Counted from the first letter of the stretch, positions 19,604 to 30,690 are shown. The stretch: 64,000 nucleotides of DNA from Corydoras sp. C115 (GCA_019802505.1 JAFMOC010000070.1:2510001-2574000); one strand, 5' to 3'. A program made the numbers and translations. Notes: a model not told the origin generated them from the sequence alone.

Positions 19604-19918
19604 AGGGAGGCTTAGTGGTTAGCATGTTCTCCTCTCAGCGCTCGGGATTCCCGGCTCGAATCCCAATCTGGGTGGAGTTTCCATGTTCTCCCCTTGTCCG
19701 TGTGGGTTTCCTCCGGGTTCTCGGGTTTCCTCCCATAGTCCAAAACCATGGCTCAAGTCAATTGAGTTCTCCAAATTGCCCCATATAGTGTGTGTGTGAG
19801 TGAATATGTGCCCAGCGATGGATTGGTGTCCTGTCCTGGGTGTAGCTGCCCTGGATGGTCATGGAGAACCCCCTAGTGGAGGATAAAGTGGAAGATGATG
19901 GATGGATGGATGGATTAA
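19604..19918 (+). mobile_element. V-SINE with shortened 3' part
   Basis: Head and core are intact. About 30 bp are deleted between CTGCCC and CTGGATGG. Confidence 0.88.
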
Positions 19919-20429
19919 CATAGGTTTCTATAGCTGAAATATAGAAACATACAAATATCCGTCACCTCTGTTCTTTTCTAAGATGGCATTACAGCTGGTG
20001 CCACTTTTGATGAATTGCATTTTGACACATTTTGAAATGAAATGCAGTCAAGTGAAACTTTTTTATGTGTCACTGGAATTGATATATACTCTACATGCAT
20101 TCCATCACTTACCGTAAACCATGACAAGAACATTAAAGAGCAAAACCTCTTAGTCTTTCAAAAGCATTGCTTTGCATAACGGGAGATCTAGATACATTAT
20201 TTATGTAAAAAAGTGTAGAAGGCTTATGTATAGGCCATCTATATTCTTAGCTCAGCTAAGTGTGTAGAGGAGAAGTGTTTGGACATGTGGTTGCTCTTTG
20301 GACATCAGTGGGGTCATAAAAAAAAATCTTCTCATTCTGCTTTTTCTCATTAAACTATTCTAACTTTTAAGACTGTTCGAGAATCAGAAAGAATTAGGAA
20401 ATAAAAAAACCTAAATATTTCTTACATGC

Positions 20430-20757
20430 TCCATTTTCTTCCGCTTTATCCTCTACTAGGGTCGTGGGGGGGTTCCCCATGCCCATCCAGGGGAGAATAT
20501 TTCGGACGCTGGGCAGATACACCCAGGACAGGACGCCAATCAATCGCTGGGCACACACTCACTCACACAGACACACTCTATATGGGACAATTTGGCGAAT
20601 TCAATTGACCTTGATCCATGTTTTTGGACTGTGGGAGGAAACCGGAGAACCCGGAGTTTAAACCCACGTGGACACAAACTCCACCCAGATTGGGATTCGA
20701 ACCTGAACCCCCAGTGCTGAAAGCCTACCGTGCTGACCACTAAGCCACATGCCTCCC
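20430..20757 (-). mobile_element. V-SINE
   Basis: Part of the core is deleted (ACGTGGACAC-AAACTCC). The head ends AAGCCACATGCCTCCC. Confidence 0.88.
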
Positions 20758-20761
20758 TAAT

Positions 20762-21096
20762 ATTCATTTATTCATTATCTTCCGCTTTATCCTATATTAG
20801 GGTCACGGTTGGGTTCCCCATGCCCATCCAGGGGAGAACGTTTCGGGCGGTGGGCAGATACACCCAGGACAGGGCGCCAATCTATCGCAGGGCACACAAA
20901 CACACTCTATATGGGGCAATTTGGAGAATTCAATTGACTTGATCCATGATTTTGGACTGTGGGAGGAAACCGGAGAACCCGGAGGAAGCCCACACGGACA
21001 CGGGGAGAACATGGAAACTCCACCCAGATTGGGATTCGAACCTGAACCCCCAGTGCTGAGAGGCTACCGTGCTGACCACTAAGCCACATGCCGCCC
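20762..21096 (-). mobile_element. V-SINE
   Basis: It shares the AGCCACATGCCGCCCTA(A/G)TATTCATT junction with the copies on both sides, so the three reversed copies form a local series. Confidence 0.9.
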
Positions 21097-21099
21097 TAG

Positions 21100-21272
21100 T
21101 ATTCATTCATTCATTATCTTCCGCTTTATCCTATATTAGGGTCGCGGGAGAACGAGGGGAGAACGTTTCGGGCGCTGGGCAGATACACCCAGGACAGGAC
21201 GCCAATCTATTGCTGGGCACACACTCACTCACACAGACACACACTATATGGGGCAATTTTGAGAATTCAATT
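21100..21272 (-). repeat. V-SINE, tail half only
   Basis: It ends abruptly after GAGAATTCAATTGA. The TGCCCATCC segment is replaced by GCGGGAGAACGAGGGG. Confidence 0.82.
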
Positions 21273-21284
21273 GAATGATCGGAA

Positions 21285-21772
21285 TGCACTGGTGGCCAGT
21301 GGTTTTCGCCTCTCAGCGCTAGGGATTCCCGGTTCGAATCCCCATCTGGGTGGAGTTTCCATGTTCTCCCCGTGTCCGCGTGGGTATCCAACCGGGATAA
21401 ACAGTCCAAAAACATGGATTGTTAATTGAATTCTCAAAATTGCCCCATATAGCGTGTGTGTGTGTTGAGTGAGTGTGTGCCCAGCGATGGATTGGCGCCC
21501 TGTCCTGGGTCTATCTGCCCAGCGCCAGACGTTCTCCCCTGGATGCCGGCATGGGGAACCCCAATTTAGACCCTAATAGGGATTAAAGCAGGAGATAATG
21601 AATTAAATGACTTGATCCATGATTTTTGGACTGTGGGTTTATCCGCTGCGGAAACCAACCTGTGAGGACCCACGCAGGGGGAGAACATGGAAACTCCACC
21701 CAGATGGGGATTCGAACCGGGAATCCCTAGTGCTGAGAGGTGAACGTGCTGACCACTAAGCCACCCTAATAT
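21285..21772. repeat. Patchily altered V-SINE pair (plus then minus)
   Basis: 21285-21603 is forward and 21604-21772 reversed. Several short blocks do not fit the family, for example TATCCAACCGGGATAAACAG in place of the core end, and ATCCGCTGCGG in the reversed copy. Elsewhere the match is perfect. Confidence 0.75.
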
Positions 21773-21835
21773 TAAATATAATTAAAAATTAATTAAAAAT
21801 AAATTCCCAATTTAGAATGTTTTAATTCAACTCTA

Positions 21836-22263
21836 ATGCAACCAGATAAAAAAAAACATGAGAAGTTGAGGGGCAAACTTGTCGGCTTTTCCGCTGAGGT
21901 GCTTTTGAGCACGGGAGCGGGTGGAGGGGGTTGGCGTCCCAGTTCCTCTCCCTCATCCATAAGCAACTTCAGAGCTCAAAGCTCGGGGAGCCGGCAGTGC
22001 TCTCCACTCTGTAATTACGGCGCATTAGTTTCCACGCGATGGACTCGTCCCTTTAAATTGGAGTGGACTTTCGTGGGAGTGGGAGTTTATCCGCTGCGGA
22101 CTTTCACCCTCTGCCTGTGGGATCGTTGGACGCTCGCACCGAACCCACGCAGAACATCAGCATGGGAACCCCGGGGGTCCAGGCTTGTTCTGTGTTCGCG
22201 TGAGCAGCGCGTTGCGTGGGGACTGAGTTTATTTCACACGCGTGGATTTCCTGCAGTGAGAAC
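21836..22263 (+). promoter_or_regulatory. fras1: GC-rich promoter / 5' UTR region of candidate fras1
   Basis: This is single-copy DNA with many CpGs, sharply different from the AT-rich sequence before it (21772-21835). It carries a TTTAAATT motif at about 22049. An open frame crosses it, but its composition looks like UTR rather than a protein. The 16-mer GTTTATCCGCTGCGGA (22085-22100) recurs exactly inside the SINE at 21637-21652. Confidence 0.55.
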
Positions 22264-22324
22264 ATGCCGCCGCTGTGGATCCTCGCCGTGGGTTCTGTGA
22301 TCGCGATCGCGGGACGTTCTGCAG
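22264..22324 (+). CDS. fras1: Candidate fras1 exon 1: start codon and signal peptide
   Basis: Seen: ATG at 22264 opens MPPLWILAVGSVIAIAGRSA, a hydrophobic secretory signal peptide. It ends in GCAG|GTTTGT after 61 nt, leaving one base (G) of a split codon. The preceding 400 bp are GC-rich. Known: FRAS1 is a giant basement-membrane protein (VWC, furin-like, CSPG and Calx-beta repeats; Fraser complex with FREM proteins) lying just downstream of MRPL1 on the same strand in vertebrates. Inference: the position 7.7 kb after mrpl1, the signal peptide, and the in-phase join to the 28.6-kb microexon support fras1. The signal peptide alone is not diagnostic. Confidence 0.66.
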
Positions 22325-22479
22325 GTTTGTGTTAATGTTTCGGTTCTTCGTGCTGCTGCTGCTGCTAATACAAACACCAAAACAAACTAAATAACCCCAA
22401 ACAAAGCGAGCCGAAGTTCTGATAGTGACAATTAAAGCCGTGACGTAATTTCAAGATAATTGTGTGTTGCGTTTATTAT

Positions 22480-24350
22480 AAAGAAGCCAAATAACCCGAG
22501 CGACGCGCTGTGTGTACAGACACCGCCGTCCAGAGCTGCACGATACTATCGATTTCCAAACGGTTATCGATTTCCAATATATCGCGGTACTTTTTGGTTT
22601 ATATATTATGATAACTTGAGTGGAGGTTGTGCATTCGAATAAAACTTTAATCACAGGAATAGCAAAAAAATAAAAAGTTGGCTAATTTTGTAGGACGCAC
22701 GGTAAAGAGCTGGGCGATACAATTGATTTCCAATATATCGCTGTACTTTTTGGTTTATATATTATGATAACTTGAGTGGAGGTCGTGCAGTTGAATAAAA
22801 CTTTAATCACAGGAATAGCAAAAAAATAATAAGTTGGCTAATTTTGTAGGACACCGTAAAGAGCTAGACGATACAATTGATTTCCAATATATCGCGGTAC
22901 TTTTTGGTTTATATATTATGATAACTTGAGTGGAGGTCGTGCAGTTGAATAAAACTTTAATCACAGGAATAGCAACAAAATAAAAAGTTGGCTAATTTTG
23001 TAGGACGCACTGTAAAGAGCTGGACGATACAATTGATTTCCAATATATCGCGGTACTTTTTGGTTTATATATTATGATAACTTGAGTGGAGGTTGTGCAT
23101 TTGAATAAAACTTTAATCACAGGAAGAATAGCAACAAAATAAAAAGTTGGCTAATTTTGTAGGACGCACTGTAAAGAGCTGGACGATACAATTGATTTCC
23201 AATATATCGCTGTACTTTTTGGTTTATATATTATGATAACTTGAGTGGAGGTCGTGCATTTGAATAAAACTTTAATCACAGGAATAGCAACAAAATAAAA
23301 AGTTGGCTAATTTTGTAGGACGCACTGTAAAGAGCTGGAGGATACAATTGATTTCCAATATATCGCGGTACTTTTTGGTTTATATATTATGATAACTTGA
23401 GTGGAGGTCGTGCAGTTGAATAAAACTTTAATCACAGGAATAGCAACAAAATAAAAAGTTGGCTAATTTTGTAGGACGCACTGTAAAGAGCTGGACGATA
23501 CAATTGATTTCCAATATATCGCGGTACTTTTTGGTTTATATATTATGATAACTTGAGTGGAGGTTGTGCATTTGAATAAAACTTTAATCACAGGAAGAAT
23601 AGCAACAAAATAAAAAGTTGGCTAATTTTGTAGGACGCACTGTAAAGAGCTGGACGATACAATTGATTTCCAATATATCGCTGTACTTTTTGGTTTATAT
23701 ATTATGATAACTTGAGTGGCGGTCGTGTATTTGAATAAAACTTTAATCACAGGAGGAATAGTAACAAAATACGAAGTTGGCTAATTTAGTAGGACGCACC
23801 GTAATGACGCTTCCATTAAGATCTGGACAATACTATCGATTTACAAACGATTGTGAATTTCCAATATATCGTGATACTTTTCTGTTTATATATTATGATA
23901 ACTTGAGTGGCGGTCGTGCAGTTGAATAAAACTTTAATCACAGGAAGAATAGTAACAAAATACGAAGTTGTCTAATTTAGTAGGACGCACCGTAATGACG
24001 CCTCCATCAAGAGCTGGACGATACTATCAATTTACAAACGGTTATCGATTTCCAATATATTTCGATACTTTTCGGTTTGTATATTATGATAACTTGAGTG
24101 GAGGTCATGCAATTGAATAAAACTTTAATCACAGGAAGAATAGTAACAAAATACGAAGTTGTCTAATATAGTAGGTCGCACCGTAATGACGCCTCCATCA
24201 AGATCTGGACGATACTATAGATTTCCAAACGATTATCAATTTCCAATATATTGTGATACTTTTCTGTTTATATATTATGATAACTTGAGAGTGGAGGTCA
24301 TGCAGTTGAATAAAACTTTAATCACAGGAAGAATAGCAACAAAATAAGAA
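22480..24350. repeat. Satellite-like tandem array, 11 units of about 156-191 bp
   Basis: Using ATAACTTGAG as marker, units fall at 22611, 22767, 22921, 23077, 23236, 23392, 23548, 23707, 23898, 24089 and 24280. Central units are 154-159 bp. The last three spacings are 191 bp because they keep an extra CGATACTATCGATTT-type segment, also seen at the left edge (22535-22575). The array lies 155 bp after the candidate fras1 exon 1 donor. The GAGCTGGACGATAC start recalls hAT-type MITE ends, a possible source. Confidence 0.93.
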
Positions 24351-24568
24351 GTTTTTTTTAATTATGAGGAGCTTTAAAACTAAAAAAAAAAATTGGAAAT
24401 GTGTGCAGTATTTAAATGATATATAGCATGCTTTGCTTTGTTATTAATGAGATGAGGGTCAGTCATGATAAAGCCCACACAGAAAAGTCTACAAAGTCAA
24501 AAGGGCACAAAGTCAGTGGATAAAAGCATTACAATCATCAGAATATTTTGTAATATAAAATATAACTG

Positions 24569-24710
24569 TGCCCAGCGATGGATTGGCGCCCTGTCCTGGG
24601 TTTATCTGCCCAGCGGCCGAGACGTTCTCCCCTGGATGGGCATGGGGAACCTCACCGCGACCCTATTAGTGGATAAAGCGGGAGATAATGAATGAATTAA
24701 TGAATGAATG
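24569..24710 (+). mobile_element. Headless short V-SINE (starts TGCCCAGCGATGG)
   Basis: TSD AAAATATAACTG at 24557-24568 and 24711-24722. Confidence 0.92.
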
Positions 24711-24722
24711 AAAATATAACTG

Positions 24723-25172
24723 GGGTGCCACATTACTTAGTGGGTAGGACGTTCACCTCTCAATGCTGGGAATCTTGGGTGGAGTTTCCATGTTCTCCCC
24801 GTGTCCGAGTGGGTTTCCTCCAGGTTCCCAGATTTCCTCCCACAGTCCAAAAACATGGATCATGGTCAACTGAATTCTCCAAATTGCCCCATATAGAGTG
24901 TGTCTGTGTGAGTGAGTGTGTGCCCAGTGATAGATTGGCGCCCTGTCCTGGGTGTATCTGCCCAGCGCCCGAAACGTTCTCCCCTGGATGGACATGGGGA
25001 AGCCCCCCCCCCCACGAACCCAGTAAAGGATAAAGCGGAAGATGATGGCTGAATGGAGTGATGAAACCCACAAGGACACAGGGAGAACATGGAAACTCCA
25101 CCCAGATCGAGATTCCAACCTCAGCGCTGAGAGGAGAACATGCCAATCATTACGCCACCGTGCCTTCCTGCA
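24723..25172. repeat. V-SINE (plus) followed by a reversed V-SINE head part
   Basis: 24723-25060 is a forward copy with a damaged head. 25062-25170 is a reversed core and head (CACAAGGACACAGGGAGAAC ... GCCACCGTGCC). Confidence 0.82.
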
Positions 25173-25718
25173 ATTCATTTGCGTAAAAATAAAATCTCCA
25201 CTAAACCAGCCTTTAAAAAAAAAGCAGCTTGGTATGACGTGCGTTGGCATAGCAACAGTTCATCCGTTCATTTGTTTAAGGAACAGTATATTAATGTTCT
25301 GTGTTCCAGCCTGCAGAACTCAGTAGATACAGTATAGCGTCAGTGTGTGGTTTACGTCAGTGTGTAGTGTGTGGCTCATTATCACATACAGTTCTCTTTT
25401 CTCTCACACATTCCGTATGAAGTTCCTTTGCTGTTGCTAGTCACTGAGTGCTTCCCTCGCTTTTCGCCGCTGTTCTCTGGTTTGATCTTCGTTCTCTCTT
25501 TTGTCTCAACCTTTTGTGCCTTCGCTTTGTCGGACTGTTTGCTGCGTATCTACCCTGCTCTGTTCTTAAATTACCCCCTGCTCTGCTGCTTCTGATGTTT
25601 TCTTCTTGATTACATTTAAAAACTTCCCACCACCTACATCCAATCATTCAAAGACAAAATGAAAACAGTCGGAACTTAGTTGAAGTTCTGCTCTCTTCTT
25701 TTCCAGAAACTCCAAAAA

Positions 25719-25724
25719 AAGTGT

Positions 25725-25775
<51 letters not shown>

Positions 25776-25778
25776 TGT
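25719..25778. repeat. (GT)n microsatellite
   Basis: A run of GT dinucleotides about 55 bp long with one TT interruption. Confidence 0.95.
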
Positions 25779-25860
25779 GTGCTTGATTGGTCTGCATGTT
25801 GTCCAAATATGTCCCATATCCAGCTGACGTCTTGTATAGAGTGAAAACGGGGAAATATTC

Positions 25861-26209
25861 CATCCATCCATCCATTATCTTCCGCTTTATCCTCTATTAG
25901 GGTCGCGCCCATCCAGGGGAGAACGTTTTGGGCGCTGAGCAAAGAGACACAGGACAGGGTGCCAGTCTATCGCTGGGCACACTCATTCACTCATTCACAT
26001 TGACACACACACACACTCTATATGGGGCAATTTGGAGAATTCAATTGACCTTGATCCATGTTTTTGGACTGTGGGAAGAAACCGGAGAACCCGGAGGAAA
26101 CCCACGCGGATACGGGGAGAACATGGAAACTCCACCCAGATTAGGATTTGAACTGGGAATCCCTAGTGCTGAGAGGAGAACATGCTAAACACTAAGCCAC
26201 CGTGCCGCC
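25861..26209 (-). mobile_element. V-SINE
   Basis: TSD GGGGAAATATTC on both sides. A small deletion sits near GTCGCGCCCATCC. Confidence 0.92.
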
Positions 26210-26258
26210 GGGGAAATATTCCATTTGCAAAATGAGAATTTACAAAAGTTTGTCTTTT

Positions 26259-26604
26259 ATTCATTCATTCATTATCTTCCTCTTTATCCTCTATTAGGGT
26301 CGTGGTGGGGTTCCCCATGCCCATCCAGGGGAGAACGTCTTGGGCGCTGGGCAGATAGACCCAGGACAGGGCGCCAATCCATCGCTGGGCACACACTCAC
26401 TCACACAGACACACTCTATATGGGGCAATTTTTGAGAATTCAATTGACTTGATCCATGTTTTTGGACTGTGGGAGGAAACCGGAGAACCCGGAGGAAACC
26501 CACGCAGACACGGGGAGAACATGGAAACTCCAGATGGGGATTCAAACCGGGAATCCCTAGTGTTGAGAGGCGAACGTGCTAACCACTAATTCACCGTGCC
26601 GCCC
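26259..26604 (-). mobile_element. V-SINE
   Basis: TSD GTTTGTCTTTTA on both sides. A few core bases are missing (AACTCCAGATGG). Confidence 0.93.
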
Positions 26605-26649
26605 TGTTTGTCTTTTAAATTTACAAATATTCAAAAGCTTATATTAAAA

Positions 26650-26724
26650 CAAACTGTTTCCTCCGGGTTCTCTGACAGTCCAAAAACATGGATTCAAGGT
26701 AAATTGCCTGCTCTAAATTGTCCC

Positions 26725-26771
<47 letters not shown>

Positions 26772-26956
26772 GTGAGTAAGTGAGTGAGTGCGTGTGTGTC
26801 CAGCAATGGATTGGCTCCCTGTCCTGGGTGTATCTGCCCAGCATCCGAAAGATTCTCCCATGTATGGGAATGGGACACCAACCCTCAACCAATGGGACCC
26901 CCCTCATTACCCTATACCCTTGTATAGTATAAAGTGGAAGATAATGTATGGATAGA
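26650..26956 (+). repeat. Decayed V-SINE with internal (AT)n/(GT)n
   Basis: Core end, linker and tail only (TTTCCTCCGGGTTCTC ... GTATAAAGTGGAAGATAATG). Confidence 0.75.
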
Positions 26957-27429
26957 ATTTTATTATTAAAATTCCAAAAAAAAAAATACAATTATTTTTT
27001 TTAAATGATAAAAAGAAATTGGAGGGATTAGTGTATTTTTGAGCAAATCTTGATAAAATCTCCTCCAGTGCTGGACATTACCATAATGAGTTATAGTGAG
27101 AAAATTGGCAGCAATCAAAAAAAAAATAGTCTATTGATTATTGTACAATCTATTATACTGTTTATTTAATCAGAGCTTATTTACAGTGTCAGCAGGAGAT
27201 ATTCTAATGATGTAGGACTGATACTGTGATTTTAAGTTGTGAGTCAGAAATCCCGGACCGCAAACCTTGCTACACTTTTACATCATGCCTTGTGATCTGA
27301 ATGTAGATATGAGTGAATTTCATGATGCAGCCGGGTTCTAATCCACTGTGTGTCTTTGATCTTGCATCAAATCAAACTTATTGAAACATATTAAAATTTA
27401 TGTAAACGGGGTCACCTCCATGATCACTA

Positions 27430-27745
27430 TTCATAAGATGGATAGTTCCGGTCCTTAAACCTGATTGGCTGAGCTGTGACTTTATTGCGTGATATACAAT
27501 ACATTATTTTATATCATAAAATACAGAATGAAATAAACAGCAAGACTACAAAATACTGCCATCTAGTGGCCAAATTACAAAAAGCAGTTCATAAAAAATA
27601 TCAGGAAAATAATGTATTGTATTTCACACTTTGATACAATTGTGAAGCGATCAGAGGGGTGTGTTATTGTCAATAATGTCATGGCTGGACAAATGGCTCA
27701 GCCAATCAGATTTAAGGACTAGAACCAATCGCTTTATAAAAAAGC
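27430..27745. mobile_element. MITE with AACC/TTAAATCTGATTGGCTGAG terminal repeats
   Basis: The left end GTTCCGGTCCTTAAACCTGATTGG is the inverse of the right end CCAATCAGATTTAAGGACTAGAAC. The interior is AT-rich with a CTGCCATCTAGTGGC motif. Confidence 0.78.
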
Positions 27746-27875
27746 AATAAGGCACTCGAGGTTGTGAATTATGAATAAAGCACGGGAAAGAGGTGTAACT
27801 GTACTCTGCTTCGCGTCGTGCCTCTTTCCCTTGATTTATTCACAATAATGTGCAACCTCTCATGTCTTATTGATT
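27746..27875. repeat. Palindromic element, AATAAGGCACTCGAGG type
   Basis: The arms GGCACTCGAGGTTGTGAATTAT...GGGAAAGAGG and CCTCTTTCCC...AATAATGTGCAACCTC fold back on each other. A third partial copy lies at 57372-57408. Confidence 0.75.
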
Positions 27876-27895
27876 TATTAAAACTGATTTACATC

Positions 27896-28240
27896 AGGCG
27901 GCACGGTGGCTTAGTGGTTAGCATGTTCGCCTCTCAGCGCTAGGGATTCCCGTTTCGAATCCCCATCTGGGTGGAGTTTCCATGTTCTCCCCGTGTCCGT
28001 GTGGGTTTACTCCGGGTTCTCCGGTTTCCTCCCACAGTCCAAAACATTGATCAAGTCAATTGAATTCTCCAAATCGCCCCATATAAAGTGTGTGTGTGTG
28101 AGTGAGTGTGTGCCCAGCGATGGATTGGCGCCCTGTCCTGGGTGTATCTGCCCAGCGCCCGAAACGTTCTCCCCTGGATGGGCATGGGGAACCCCACCGC
28201 GACTCTACTAGAGGATAAAGCAGAAGATAATGAATGAATG
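27896..28240 (+). mobile_element. V-SINE
   Basis: TSD TGATTTACATCA on both sides. It lies 370 bp before the candidate fras1 microexon. Confidence 0.93.
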
Positions 28241-28611
28241 AATGATTTACATCAAAGAGAAAATCCACAAACCTCATCCTTAAATAAATTGAATGAACAG
28301 TATGCTTATAAATAAAAGTGTTTATTTCTATCTGTATATAATATGAAATAATGTGTTTAATTAATTTGCAATTAAATAAATGTACAGTTTTAATCTTTAT
28401 GTTTTTTATTATAATGTTGTGTTGGAATATTTTTTTATACATTAAATGATTTTATACATTAATAGTTTGTTTTCTAATGCCATCCGTCATGACTATTTCT
28501 GAAAGCATATCACCGAATGACTAACTTGTGCAAAAAGCTTTTTTGAGTCCCTCTAACTTCGACCTCTTTGTTCTTTTCCACTCCGATTCCCTCGGATCCC
28601 TGCATCTTCAG

Positions 28612-28643
28612 GAGCGTGTGTCTACGGAGGTGTACCGGTGGCG
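28612..28643 (+). CDS. fras1: Candidate fras1 exon 2 (32-nt microexon, start of first VWC domain)
   Basis: The acceptor is a pyrimidine-rich stretch ending CTTCAG|GA (28611) and the donor is GCG|GTATGT. Joined to exon 1 (G + GA), it reads G-A-C-V-Y-G-G-V-P-V-A, in phase with length 32. Known: human FRAS1 continues from its signal peptide with GACVYQGSLLA, the first Cys of a VWC repeat, so GACVY, one Gly and one Ala line up without gaps. The exon ends at phase 0. The next exon should encode a W-x(n)-C-x-x-C-x-C run; I did not find one before 64,000. Confidence 0.6.
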
Positions 28644-29227
28644 GTATGTACACAAGTTTCTTTTCGCCTCGCTCTGAATTGATGACTATATCTGCTAAAG
28701 CTGTGTTATTTATCCTCGTTGTAATTGTGCCTGATTTACACATGCAGGACTATGTGTTGTGAATAATTCAGGAGTTGAACATTGTCATGGCACCGCCTCT
28801 GACAGCTGTGGCCTGATAAAGTATCAATCAGAGGAACCCAAACAGCCATGTAGATGAGCCGAAGCAGCTCATAAATAATGCACAGGAGCAGACTTTGTGA
28901 ATGTTAATGGGGCCCAGAGATGGACTGGATTTTCCTGTGGAGGAAATGATTCACTGTTGTATTGAGAGACTTCCAGAGCTCAGATATTCAATCATTCAGG
29001 GTTTTTTTAAATCACATTGTTTATAGTAAGTCCTGCCGTTTGATTTGTTGTTCATTGGATGAGGGTCATTTCGTCTCTCATGTTAAAGCTTATTAAAAGT
29101 TGCCTGTTTCCAAAGTGGGACGCTGGTTAGAAGTTTTCGTTCTTCTGTTGGTTTTATTCCCACCTGTTCCAGACCAAACAACAACTGGTAGATCATGTGG
29201 TAACAACTGATGGTGGCTTTAACTACA

Positions 29228-29263
<36 letters not shown>

Positions 29264-30082
29264 CACACATACACTGTGTTTTCCGTCACATTTAATGGTG
29301 GATAATGACAATTTCCCGACTTGAAATGCTAGTAATTAGTTCCAAGTTATGTTCAACAGGTTCTCTCCTGTACAGCCTTTTGAATAAGCAGTACCTGTGA
29401 GACCCAGTGGTATGTGCTTACGGAACTCTATAGCATGACTCCGACCGACCAAGGAATGGGGAGGGGTTCTTAAAGAAAGAAAGAGGCACACGGGGGTGGG
29501 ATGATGGAGGTGGACAGGTGGGGACACGCTCACGCTCATTCAGAAAGAGGCCCTTCTGGAGTTCAAAGAGAAAAGCTGCCCAAACACCTGGAGAAGAAGC
29601 CGGCCTATACCCGTAACAAAGACGACACTTCTAAGGCATGACGAAAGGCCTTGAACTCCCCCGTCCAGGTTTTTGGGCATTAGTGCTAGCAAAAAGTGAT
29701 AATAGGTAGATGTGTTTTAAGGAGGGGGTTGTTAAGAGAGTTGGTTTAGAGTAATGACAGGATCTAGCTAACTATACCAGGGGTATCCTGACTCAGAGGA
29801 AGACTACTATTAATACACCTCGTGAAACAGGCCTTGCCCTTTTTGTATTACTGTGTACTCTGCAATACAGTACACCATAACCAAATATAACACCCGTGCT
29901 CCAGGGCACAAATTCTTGGCATTGCGAGTTGTTCTCCTTAAAGCCATCAAAATCTGGGGCACTGTGAACAGAACTGTCTAAACACAGTCCTCCTTAAATG
30001 ACACAGATGAGCAGTGATTGGGGAGCAGAGGGTAATAGCACTGTTCAAAGGTTGTGGATTTAAATTAATAATGTTTCCTCAA
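28644..30082. other. Mostly unique DNA after the candidate microexon
   Basis: Apart from a (CA)n run there is no recognised repeat. 29330-29900 is more GC-rich, without a convincing exon or LTR signature. If fras1 is right, this is intron 2. Confidence 0.5.
29228..29262. repeat. (CA)n microsatellite
   Basis: A pure CA run of about 34 bp. Confidence 0.95.
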
Positions 30083-30420
30083 CAGTGGCTTAGTGGTTAG
30101 CATGTTCTCTTCACAGCACTCAGTTCGTATCCCAATCTGGTGGAGTTTCCATGTTCTCCCCGTGTCCACTTGGGTTTCCTCCTGGTTCTCCGGTTTCCTC
30201 CCACAGTCCAAAAACATGGATCAAGGTCAATTGAATTCTGCAAATAGCCCTATATAGAGTGTGTTTGTGTGAGTGAGTGTGTGTCCAGTGATAGATTGGC
30301 ATCCTGTCCTGGGTGTATCCGACCAGCGCCCGAAACGTTCTCCCCTGGATGGGCATGGGGAACCCCCTCCGAGACCCTAGTAGAGGATAAAGTGGAAGAT
30401 AATGGATGGATGGATGGATG
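30083..30420 (+). mobile_element. V-SINE, slightly 5'-shortened
   Basis: It starts at CAGTGGCTTAG. Flanks ATGTTTCCTCAACA and ATGTTTCCTGAACA form a TSD. Confidence 0.9.
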
Positions 30421-30489
30421 TTTCCTGAACAAACGGTCATTGTTTTCCTCAAACCATCGTTTAAATGTCAGTTTAACAACAAGGTTAAA

Positions 30490-30690
30490 GTTCAAGTCAT
30501 TTATTTATATAGCGCTTTTTACAACAGAACATCGTCACAAAGCAGCTTTACAGAGTTATAAGCCTTTATACCCCCAAAGAGCAAGCCAAAGCGACAGTGG
30601 CAAGAAAAAAAACTCCCTGTTATGTTGTTATTTTAAGGAAGAAACCTTGTGAGGACCAACACTCAGTGGGGGTGTCATCCACGTTGAGCC
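30490..30690. repeat. Teleost dispersed repeat (ATTTATATAGCGCTTTTTACAA type)
   Basis: It carries the series ATTTATATAGCGC, CACAAAGCAGCTTTACAGA, AGCGACAGTGGCAAG, AAAAACTCCCTGTTATG and AGGAAGAAACCTTGTGAGGA, a repeat that is common in fish genomes. Its class is uncertain. Confidence 0.7.

Noticed and set aside
21836..22300. 154-codon plus-strand frame across the GC-rich strip
   Set aside because: The composition is that of a GC-rich 5' UTR, no domain is recognisable, and the better start is the ATG at 22264 in another frame with a signal peptide and donor.
22480..24350. CRISPR-like array of regular repeats
   Set aside because: The repeat units are 156-191 bp with no unique spacers, in a vertebrate genome. 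It is a satellite-type tandem repeat.
29330..29910. Possible solo LTR (GC-rich patch with TG...CA-like ends)
   Set aside because: No target-site duplication, polyadenylation signal or second LTR was found, so the call was not supportable.
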